From NCBI GenBank assembly GCA_016712535.1, contig JADJQW010000008.1, positions 1-8,057 of the forward strand: DNA of 8,057 bases, written 5' to 3'. This DNA comes from Flavobacteriales bacterium. GTDB lineage: Bacteria > Bacteroidota > Bacteroidia > Flavobacteriales_F > PHOS-HE28. The notes beneath the pieces were generated by a model. That model searched no databases and was not told the origin of the DNA. It saw only the letters and a list, made by a program, of their open reading frames with translations. Of this stretch, positions 1-7,649 are shown piece after piece. The first letter of the stretch is position 1. Every line of letters starts with the position of its first letter. The position numbers were made by a program, and so were the translations under genes.

Positions 1-1084
1 GGGTGCGAAGCGAAGGGCCTGCGATGCATCCTCCGCGATGCCGATGGTGGGGCAAACGAGGTAGGGGTCCAAGCCATTGCAGTCGCTGATGCTATAGCAG
101 CAGAGCTGCGGCACGTTGAAATTGGCGGTGCTGCTGAAGTTGCACGCCGAAGGATCGAGGCATCCGAGGACAATGGCCGTAGCGCACGAACCATCGTCGC
201 AACCGGCCGCCGGATCGTACTCGAGGAAGTCGGGGTCCGTACAGCCGCAATCTGGCGGGTACACGAGCAGTCCGCTCTGCTCCTCTCCAAGCAGCAGCGT
301 ATCACCTGGGGCCACGTACTTCTGCACGGTGCCATCCGGTTTCTCGATCTCCACATTCAGCCTGAACTCCAGCCCGCCCGTGGTGGTGAGCTGAGCGATG
401 AGCACGAGGTTGTCCGGTGTTGCTCCCTGCACGCCCGGGGTGGCGCACGCACGATGCGCGAGTCATTCGATACGAATTCGCCAGCGGTGGTCTCGTCGCG
501 GAAAACCGCATCAAGGTCATCACCGGATACGAGGAAACTGGGCGGCACTGCAGGCTGACCGCCAAGCGGCACCAAGCCATCGCTGGTGGTGAGGACGATC
601 CCCATCTCCGGCGTGCCATTCACCAGGAGACCGCCCGGGATGGCCGCGCTGCCGCCATCGTTGTTCGCGCCTCCTACGCTGCTGCCATCGGGGTCATCGG
701 CCTTGGGGATGCCAAGGCGCAACGTGCTCGCGCGGCCGGAGGCTCGCTGTTAAGTCGACGCTACCGTTCCTTCGCCCAGCGCGGTGTTGGTGATCCCCGG
801 TGGCCAGCTGCGGCTATCGGTGCCCTGATTGAAGAAGGCTGCGGTGCTGGTGAGGAGAGCGCGTGATTCGCATCGGAACAGCGGGAACAGGCCGCAACCT
901 CTCACATGGGTGGAAGGATCCGGTAGGTCACCGAGCCTTCCGGTACACCACCGCCTACCATGTCCGTTGCGTCGTTGGCATCGCTCACATAGTAGGTCTC
1001 CACCAGCACGCCTTCCAAGGCTGGTTGCGCGCGCAGCATGGTTGCGCACAGGAAGCAGAGGAGCAGCACGAACGTTCCGCGCAT
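1..1084 (-). CDS. Secreted protein with Cys/Asp-rich repeats, probable T9SS cargo (C-terminus outside window)
   Basis: Function not known. The start at 1084 opens with a clear signal peptide (MRGTFVLLLCFLCATMLRAQ), followed by a conserved-looking beginning (LEGVLVETYYVSDANDATD, then GSVTYRI). About 360 residues are visible. The middle is rich in Gly, Asp and Asn (LGIPKADDPDGSSVGGANND). Near the visible end lie two Cys/Asp motifs, GCTDPDFLEYDPAAGC and GCLDPSACNF, a type common in large secreted Bacteroidota proteins that end in a T9SS sorting domain; that domain would lie past position 1. The reading frame changes several times: a cluster at about 905-860, a stop at 750-752 bypassed by two changes at about 755-730, and one at CCCGGGG 434-440. 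From 434 to position 1 the frame is fully open. It follows the receptor gene by 2 bp, so the two are probably cotranscribed. I am sure it is a real secreted protein, less sure of the exact sequence around 905-860. Confidence 0.8.
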
Positions 1085-1086
1085 GG

Positions 1087-4000
1087 TTATTCGCATGGTA
1101 TAGGTGAGGCCTAAGCTGTACTCTGTGCCCCAGGCATAGCTGTCGAAATCCACCGCATAGCCCTTCTCGAACTGGTATGCGCGGCGGAAGGGGGAATTCA
1201 GCAGGTTGCGCACGCCCAGGCGAAGGCCCCAATGCTTGACGAAGCTCTTGTTCAGCGTGATATCGACCATGCCGGGGCATCTCGTAAGCGCGGATGCACA
1301 TGGGGTTCACCTCGCTGTTGCTGATAGCCCACCTTCGGCCCTTACGTTGCTCACCGGAGAGGCTGGCGCGCGCGCTGTCGCTGCTGAAGGTGAGCATGCT
1401 GTTCACCATGTATGGCGCCTGACCGAACATGTTGGTGGTGTATTCCACCGGCTCGGCAAGCAACGTGGTGCGCAGCACGCTCTGCGATTGCATGAGCGTG
1501 ACATTGCCGCGCCATTCGATCCAGCGCAGGATGCCCACGCGGCCCTCCACCTCAACGCCCGTGACCGATGAGCGGATGGCGTTGCGCCAGGTGTAGCCTC
1601 CCGATGCGGTGAAGACCAGCTCGATGTGGTTCTTGAACTCCTTGTGGAAGGCGCTCACCGACACGTTGTTCCGACTGCGGAAAAAGCGTTCGATGCGCAG
1701 GTCGTAGTTGTCCGCTGTGGTCATCTGTAGCTTCGGGTTGCCATAAACCGGTGCGCCCAGGATGTAGTCGAAGAGCTGCACCACGCTGAATTCGCGGAAG
1801 CTGGGACGGGCGAGCGATTTGAAGTAGTTCAGGCGCAGGTTCATGGGCGCCTGGTCATCGTCCTTCAGCTTGTAGATGAGGTTGATGCTGGGAGGAAATC
1901 CCATTGGTCGAGCGCACCGGGCACCACGCAGGCTGCGGGTCAAAGTTAGCTCACCGTAAGCAGACACGTCACCGACCGTGCCGCGCGCAGGGTCCGATGG
2001 GTCCAGGCCTTGCTCGTAGTAGCGGCGGATGTCGGTGATCATGTTGGTTTGCTCGCCGCGCAGTCCACCAACGGCGCGGAGCCTTTTCGTGAGGGCGTAA
2101 TCGACCATGGCGAAGGCGCCGATGATGCGGTTCAATCCGATATCGTTGTCCTTAAAGGTGCCGAAGGGCCGGTAGAGCGAGGTGAAGCGGCCATCGCCGC
2201 GCATATCGAAACGGCCCGGGAGGTCCCATTGCGCGGGGCCAGGCGCGCCGAGCACGGCTCGTGAAGTCCGCCCGTTGGGGCGCTCGTTCCGCAAATAAGC
2301 CCCGCCGACACCGAGCTTGCGCACCAGGCCCGTCTCATCGCTCAGGGGACTTCGAGCGTGAGCCGCGCATCCAGGAGCGTCTCATTCAGGAAGCGGTAAG
2401 CGCGCGTCGGCGCGGTGAGCGCGGCCTCCACTTCGGTGATGGGCTCACCCGGGGGCGGCTGAACATAGGTGAGCGCCTTGAAGTCGAGCAGGTCCCGGTT
2501 GCCGTCGGTGTACGAGATGTCCGCTTCCACCTTCGTGTTGATGGCGGGTATCAAGTGCCGCGAGCTCAACTGGTATACGAACATGCGGCGCTGCTCGTAA
2601 TACTGATCCTCAGAAGCGTATTCATCCACGCCGATGCCCGGATTGCGGAAGCGCTGATAGCGCGCATTGGCCTGGCCCAGCGCATTGGCCATAGCCAGGA
2701 GCGAGATGCTGTTGTTGCGGTTGAGCTTCAAGGACAGGCTGGCCAGCGCGTTCCAGCTGTGCGTGATCCCTGATGGCGCCACACGTGCTTGCGTTGCGCC
2801 CGTATTCATCGCCAGGGTTCTCATCATTGAAGGCTCGCCGGTGCGGATGAAGGTGGAGCCCGGATCGTATTCGGTCTCGCGGTTGTAGCGCAGGCCCACC
2901 AGGAAGCCCAATGCCTTCGGGTTCTTGCTCTTCTTGAACAAGGTGAGCTGATTGCCCGGCAAAGTTCTGGCGGATGTTGGACTACTGGCCCTGCACCGTG
3001 TCCACCCGCCAATTGGTGTTGTCCCATTTGCGGTTGAGTTCTGCCAGCCGCCCATTCAATGTGGGAGAGAAATACGCGAGGTTGTAGGTGCCGTTGTAAT
3101 CGCTCACAGCCTGCGCGATGGCGCTCTCGTTATAGAGCAGTGCGGGTGCGAAAGCAATCCCAACTCCCAGCGGCAGGTGCTGCAACGTGTTGCTGGTGCT
3201 CGTGTTCCGGTGCCCTGGTAGCCCGGCGTATTGGCTGTGATGCCATAACCGCTCAGGTAGCCGCCCAGGCCTAGGAGCTGAGTTGCTCATAGAGGTTTGG
3301 TTCGACGAAGAGCGGGTAGTCGCCGCCATCGTCTGGAATGCCTTCAGGTATGCCCCGTCCGCCATCATCGCGCGCTAGCCAATCGGTCTTGCCGGGTCGG
3401 CCGCTCACAATGTCCTTCCAGGTGCTGTTGGGATTGTAGCCGATGCTGGTGCCCACGCTCACCCGCAGCTTCTCCGGGTAATCGCTCGTGTTCAGACTGA
3501 TGAGGGCACCGGCCCAATCGCCAGGCAGGTCGGGCGTGGCGGTCTTGGTGATCACGATGTTGTCCATGAGCCCCGTGGGGAAGAGGTCGAGCCGCAGGTT
3601 GTTGGTGAGCGGGTCGAGCGTGGGCAGGCGGCTGCCGTTCACCGTGGTCACGATATAGCGGTCAGCCAGGCCGCGCACGGTTACGAACGCGCCTACGGTG
3701 CTCACGCCGGTGATGCGCCTCACGGCCTGCGTTGCATCGCCATCGCCGGTCTTGAGCATGGCATCGCGAGAGATGAAGTCCATGCTCACCGCATTGCCGA
3801 TCTTCATCCGCTCCAAGTAGGTATCGTTGGTGCGCCGCCTTCGCCTCGATCTCCACGCCTTCAAGGCCACCGCGCTCTCGCCCAGGATGATGTTCACCAC
3901 GAGCACCTCGCCTCCTTTTGGGCTCACCGTGACCTCCTTGTTCTCGTAGCCCACATAACGAACCACCAGTACATGAGGCCGGGTGCATCGATCAGGAGCG

Positions 4001-4178
4001 AATAGCGGCCATCGAGATCGGTGGTGGTGCCTTTGGAAGGATCGGCCTTCAGCACCACTGCGGCGCCGATCAAGGTCTCGCCGGACTTGTCGGCCACCTT
4101 GCCACGCACGGTGCCTTGGGCAAGAAGCACAGAAGCGAACGATGCGCTTAGCAGCGCCAGGAAGACACGGAGGAGCAT
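1087..4178 (-). CDS. TonB-dependent outer-membrane receptor with carboxypeptidase-regulatory-like N-terminal domain
   Basis: Outer-membrane active transporter for an unidentified substrate, driven by TonB-ExbBD. The ATG at 4178 gives a signal peptide (MLLRVFLALLSASFASVLLA). Residues about 22-105 form a CarboxypepD_reg-like domain (GTVRGKVADKSGETLIGAAV, TDLDGRYSLLIDAPG, VRYVGYENKEVTV). The plug follows at about 130-240, with DATQAVRRITGVS, VTVRGLADRYIVTTVNGSRL and MDNIVITKTATPDLPGDWAG. The rest is beta-barrel, ending in VRNLLNSPFRRAYQFEKGYA and EYSLGLTYTM. The RGL-x-DRY-xxTxxNG plug motif marks one TonB-receptor group and does not give the substrate. Frame changes lie near 3980, 3855, 3835, 3277, 3212, 2957, 2346, 1935, 1890, 1273 and 1092; correcting them gives 1030 residues, normal for the family. 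A TAG at 2982-2984 also interrupts it. The stop is placed at TAA 1087-1089 assuming one extra base near 1092; uncorrected, the frame would run into the next gene. No SusD homologue is adjacent, so a SusC/SusD glycan system is not supported. Confidence 0.93.
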
Positions 4179-4314
4179 GGAGTTGGGCAACCGGGGCCGC
4201 GAAGGTGCCCGGGAGCATCCCTTGCCCATGTTCGGGGATCGTTAGCACTTCGCTAGCGATGCATGATGCCACTGTGAATAGAATGCTCGGGCTCTTGCTG
4301 CAACGGCAGCAACG
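4179..4314 (-). other. Spacer between LamG gene and receptor gene
   Basis: This 136-bp gap separates two genes on the same strand. It contains the small hairpin described at 4295-4312 and an 8-bp palindrome CGCTAGCG at 4251-4258. I looked for a Bacteroidota-type promoter (TTTG upstream and TANNTTTG near the start) ahead of the receptor and saw no good match. The receptor could have its own weak promoter here or be read through from the LamG gene; the sequence does not decide this. Confidence 0.5.
4295..4312 (-). terminator. Small perfect hairpin just after the LamG stop codon
   Basis: TTGCTGC (4295-4301) and GCAGCAA (4306-4312) are a perfect 7-bp inverted repeat around a 4-base loop, AACG. 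On the minus strand it begins 3 bases after the proposed LamG stop (TAA, 4315-4317). There is no run of T after it in the direction of transcription, so it is not a classical intrinsic terminator. It may slow transcription or stabilise the 3' end of the message, or be chance. Confidence 0.3.
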
Positions 4315-5700
4315 TTACGTGCCCGTCCAAATGCCGGGAGGTTGCGCTATTCTCGCGTGAATCGCGCCGATCGCCATTCGCTTCGATCGAGATCGATAAG
4401 CGCTTAGGCAGCGCAACCGTGCTCAGCGCCGCTTTGTGCAGCAGTGCGAATGAGCGCTCGATCGCCCTTGCGGCCGGTGAGGTCATGAACGCGCAGTACG
4501 GCATTCTGCGGTGGCCACGCGAGCTCCACATTCAGCATATCGCTGGTCGCATGTAGCCACAAGCGCGCCTGCGGCAGCCCGCGTTCCTCGATTTCCGCAG
4601 TGACCACCGTCAAGCACGCGCTCGTATCGGTGCATCCGTTCTGCGTTACGGCACGGCATACTGGCCATTGGCCGAAGCGATGAAGAAGTAATTCGTGGCA
4701 CCGGCGATAGGCGCATTCGTCAGGCAGTTGATCCACTGGTATTGCGCGCCCGTTGCTTGCGCGAAGAGCTGGTGGCCGTTCTGCGCGATGCCCACGTTCA
4801 CCGGGATCACCGTGAGGTTCAGCGTAACCAGTGAATCGCATCCCGATGCCGTTGGGATGGCCGCTGTGTAGGTGCCCGATTGCGTGAGCGCTTGCCCGTT
4901 GAGGATGTAAGACTCTCCGCTGCAGATGGTAGCGGAGATGGTTCCAGCGCCCGGCACGCCTTCCACATAATTGCTCGTTGCGCCATTGAGCGCGAAGCCC
5001 ACGAGTGAGCCATTGATGTTGCCCGCAGCATCGGTCAAAGACGTGAGGCCCGCATTGTTGCCGCCAGCCACGCCTTGGTCCATGCGGTAGTACAAGCGCA
5101 GGTCGTCATCATCCGTGTTGGCGCCAAAGGCCATGATGCACTGGATCTCGGCCTCCGTGAGCCCCTGCGCCAAAGGGTGGTCTCGTCCACCCGGCCATTA
5201 AGGAAGATCTGCGTGGAACCCGGATAGGCATGTTGCCGATGCGGAACAGGCCCGTTGGCGGTGATGTTCCGCTGGCTGCGGTGGACCCGATGAGCTCGCC
5301 ATCGTGGTACATGGCCAAGGTGCTGCCATCGTAGGTGAGTGCCACGAATTGCCAGGTATTCAAGGTGAGCGCGTTGTCCGTGGCGATGGTGAAGACCTGA
5401 TTGGCACTGTTGCGCAGTAAGCCTTCCAAGGTGGTGCCGTAGGTCTGCAACAGGTAGAAGTCGCACTGGGCATTGTCGGAAGCCCGCGATGGCCTCCATG
5501 TCGGGCCAGTTCGCGTTCTGCGTGGGATAGACCCAGCACGTGATGCTGAAGCCGGATTGATTGGCGATCTGCGCCGAGGCATTGGCCACAACCACCTCAT
5601 CGTTCACGCCATCGAAATGGAGCGCATTGCTCACTTGGCCGCTGCTGCAAAGAGCAAGTGAAATGGCCAACAGGACGGTTGAGGGTCGAAGTGCTCTCAT
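4315..5700 (-). CDS. Secreted LamG-domain (concanavalin A-like) protein with T9SS-type C-terminal domain
   Basis: Probably a cell-surface or released carbohydrate- or protein-binding protein; ligand unknown. The ATG at 5700 starts a signal peptide (MRALRPSTVLLAISLALCSS). Residues about 25-215 are a LamG/concanavalin A-like fold: ALHFDGVNDEVVVANASA, FSITCWVYPT, NTWQFVALTYDGSTLAMYHD, then TEAEIQCIMAFG. An Ig-like or linker segment follows (ATICSGESYILNGQALTQ, GCDSLVTLNLTV, then VTQNGCTDTSACLTVVTAEI), an arrangement frequent in Bacteroidota surface proteins. The last 70 residues or so look like a Por-secretion sorting domain (LNVELAWPPQNAVLRVHDLT, FALLHKAALSTVALPK). Frame changes near 5480, 5228, 5170, 4650, 4467 and 4350 were bridged, giving 461 residues. 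The stop at 4315-4317 depends on the last bridge; without it the frame would end at 4253. No enzyme active site was recognised. It is divergent from etfB. Confidence 0.88.
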
Positions 5701-5808
5701 ATGGGCAGGGATTGGGTCCGGCGGAAGACGACTTCCCAAAGAAAAGCAAGATGGCCTGATCGAACTCTGCCAAGGGGCGGTGGTTACTTTCGGCCCTCAT
5801 TCATCGGC
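5701..5808. promoter_or_regulatory. Divergent promoter region between LamG gene and etfB
   Basis: The 108 bp between two outward-facing start codons must carry the promoters of both arms. On the plus strand TACTTTCG at 5785-5792 differs by one base from the Bacteroidota -7 consensus TANNTTTG and lies 16 bp before the etfB ATG. On the minus strand TTTCTTTG (complement of 5737-5744) is also one mismatch from that consensus and lies about 37 bp before the LamG ATG. Neither has a convincing partner at the usual -33 spacing. No strong Shine-Dalgarno sequence precedes either start, as is common in Bacteroidota. Confidence 0.35.
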
Positions 5809-6605
5809 ATGAAAATCCTCGTCCTGCTCAGCCAAAGTGCCCGACACCACCGCACGCATCGCCTTCACCAACGGCGACACGCAATACGATGGCAACGGCG
5901 TCACCTTCATCATGAACCCCTACGACGAATGGTACGCCCTGGTGCGCGCCTTGGAGCTGAAAGAGGCCAAGGGCAGCGGTTCGGTAACCACCATCACGGT
6001 GGGCGGTGCCGATACCGGGCTACCATCCGCAAGGGACTGGCCATCGGTGCCGATGAAGCCGTGCGCATCGACGCACAGCCGTCCGACGCCATGCAAGTGG
6101 CTGAGTTGATGCGGGCTGGGCCAAGGACAAGGGCTTCGACCTGGTGCTAGCTGGAAAAGAGACCATCGACCATAACGGTGGCGTGGTGGGCGCCATGGTG
6201 GCCGAATTGCTCGACGTGCCTTATGTGCCCCTCGCGAGCAAGCTTGATGTCAACGGCGATACCGCCGCAATCGACGCGACGTTCCCGGCGGCGTTGAAGT
6301 GCTGGAGGTGAAATTGCCCTTCGCCCCTGAGCGCCGCCAAAGGCATGGCCGAGCAACGCATCCCAAACATGCGTGGGATCATGGCGGCGCGCACCAAACC
6401 GCTGCAAGTGGTGGCCGCTGGCGCTGTGAGCAATGCAGCAAACACCGTGAAATTTGAGCTGCCGCCTGCCAAGGGCGCAGTGAAGATGATCCCCGCCGAC
6501 GAGGCCGGGAAGCTCATCGAACTGCTGCTGCACACCGAAGCCAAGGTGATCGATGGGAAATCCGTACGGGCGGATGGTGATCCGCCCTCATTCATTCAAC
6601 CATGA
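5809..6605 (+). CDS. etfB: Electron transfer flavoprotein beta subunit (FixA family)
   Basis: Small subunit of the electron transfer flavoprotein, a soluble cytoplasmic dimer that takes electrons from acyl-CoA and other dehydrogenases and hands them to ETF:quinone oxidoreductase; this subunit binds AMP structurally. The ATG at 5809 gives MKILVLLS, continuing as KVPDTTARIAFTNGD after one extra C at 5832-5833. Family landmarks in order: FIMNPYDEWYALVRALEL, TVGGADT then ATIRKGLAIGADEAVRI, VLAGKETIDHNGGVVGAMVA, and the conserved C-terminal GMAEQRIPNMRGIMAARTKP. Further frame changes are missing bases near 6017, 6116 and 6275 and an extra C in CCCC 6324-6327; the five together bring the frame exactly to the TGA at 6603-6605. 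The product is 265 residues, about 17 longer than usual because the frame runs on past EAKVID. The stop overlaps the etfA start by 4 bp (ATGA), indicating translational coupling. First gene of its operon. Confidence 0.96.
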
Positions 6606-7533
6606 GCACGATCGCATTCATCGATACACGCGGCGACAAGCTGCCGAAAGCGGCGCAAGCCGTGACCTACGCGACCAATTGGCTGGCGGGCCCATCACAG
6701 CCATCACCTTCGGCGATGCCCAAGGCTTGGAAGCATTGGGCGCGAACGGCGCCAAGAAGGTGATCGTGGCGCGCGGCGTGAAGGCCGTTGACAGCCAGCA
6801 ACTGGCCAAGCTCGTGTGCGATGTGGCCGCTGCCGAAGGCGCCACCACCATCGTATGCGTGCATGATGCCACCGGCAAAGCCGTGGCACCCCGCGTTGCA
6901 GCGCGCTTGAAAGCAGGACTCGTGGCAGGCGCCACCGGCATGCCCGATGGGAACCGCTTCCGCCGCAACGTTTTCAGCGGCAAGGCCCGCGCATGGGTCG
7001 AGATAAGCAGCGCCGTGAAGGTGATCAGCCTCTCCCCCAACAGCATCGCTATCGCGAACAATGGTGGCATCGCTGTCGTGGAGGAGTTCAGCGGCGACCT
7101 GGGCGCAGCGCGCATAACCGTGAAGGAGTTGCGCAAGGCAGGATCCGGAGTGCCCCTGCCGGAAGCCGGGTGGTAGTGAGCGCAGGCCGTGGCATGAAAG
7201 GCCCTGAGCATTGGGCTCCGGTCGAAGAACTGGCACAACTCCTTGGCGCAGCCACCGCATGCAGCCGCCCGGTGGCCGACATGCACTGGCGCCCGCACCA
7301 CGAGCACGTGGGACAAACAGGCGTGGCCATCCGCCCCAACCTCTATATCGCCATCGGCATCAGCGGCGCCATTCAGCACTTGGCCGGGGTGAACCAGAGC
7401 AAGGTGATGTGCGTGATCGACAAGGATCCGAGGCCCCCTTCTTCAAGGTCGCGGACTACGGCATCGTGGGCGACGCCTTCGAGGTGCTGCCAAGCTCATC
7501 GAGGCCGCGAAGAAGCTCAATGCGGAACGTTGA
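6602..7533 (+). CDS. etfA: Electron transfer flavoprotein alpha subunit (FixB family)
   Basis: Large subunit of the electron transfer flavoprotein; its C-terminal half binds the redox-active FAD. The ATG at 6602 overlaps the etfB stop (ATGA) and gives MSTIAFIDTRGDKLPKAAQA. The N-terminal half matches the ETF alpha/beta fold (GPITAITFGDA, AKKVIVARGVKA, VAPRVAARLKAGLVAGATGM). The FAD-binding half has VVVSAGRGMKGPEHW, then SRPVADMHWRPHHEHVGQTG, LYIAIGISGAIQHLAGVN and KVADYGIVGDAFEVLP, ending KLIEAAKKLNAER before TGA 7531-7533. Four inferred missing bases (near 6675, 7168, 7430 and 7491) join the frames; without them a false TAG appears at 7174-7176. Corrected length is 311 residues, slightly short but within the bacterial range. 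One detail: after the FAD motif it reads VMCVIDKDP where many homologues have Asn in place of the first Asp. Confidence 0.96.
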
Positions 7534-7535
7534 AC

Positions 7536-7611
7536 CAGTTGGCAGCAGGCATTCGGCAGTAGGCCGTTGGTGCCGCTTCGGGGCCAACTGCCTGCTGCGC
7601 ACTGCCAACTG
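7536..7611 (+). repeat. Nested inverted and direct repeats between etfA and the BFN gene
   Basis: CAGTTGGCAG (7536-7545) is exactly complementary to CTGCCAACTG (7602-7611), and CAGCAGGCA (7543-7551) is complementary to TGCCTGCTG (7589-7597). Both pairings together form a long stem with a small bulge on its 3' side. Inside it, GTTGG (7566-7570) pairs with CCAAC (7584-7588). GCCAACTG occurs twice in direct orientation (7583-7590, 7604-7611). The block starts 3 bases after the etfA stop. It may end or process the etf transcript; no T run follows, so it is not a standard intrinsic terminator. Short tandem units of this CTGCCAACTG kind are, from memory, common between genes in Bacteroidota. Confidence 0.6.
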
Positions 7612-7649
7612 AACACTGCATCCTACCTTCACGGCCCGCTGCGCACCGC

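Noticed and set aside
417..866. 149-codon open frame on the plus strand
   Set aside because: Antisense to the secreted protein, whose frame has family-like sequence (GIPKADDPDGSSVGGANND); the plus frame has none.
750..2324. A 524-codon frame that could be taken as one protein
   Set aside because: Only the part above about 1275 is receptor barrel. Between about 1275 and 905 the frame reads out-of-frame DNA, and the end belongs to the downstream secreted protein. It is a mosaic produced by indels.
2261..2773. 170-codon open frame on the plus strand inside the receptor gene
   Set aside because: Antisense to a clear TonB receptor barrel; Arg- and Ala-rich composition typical of a shadow frame and no recognisable motif.
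1..4178. SusC/SusD-type polysaccharide utilisation locus
   Set aside because: The protein next to the receptor lacks SusD-like lipoprotein features (no lipobox Cys after its signal peptide) and no glycoside hydrolase is present.
4251..4258. Palindrome CGCTAGCG as an operator
   Set aside because: Eight-base palindromes are frequent by chance; there is no second copy and no regulator gene nearby.
6618..7379. Long open frame of 253 codons on the minus strand
   Set aside because: It lies opposite etfA, whose protein matches its family along the whole length. In GC-rich DNA the opposite strand is often open; the encoded sequence shows no domain.
7536..7611. CRISPR repeat or tRNA-like structure
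   Set aside because: The repeats are short, inverted and unevenly spaced, without spacers; no anticodon arm or CCA-type acceptor stem can be drawn.
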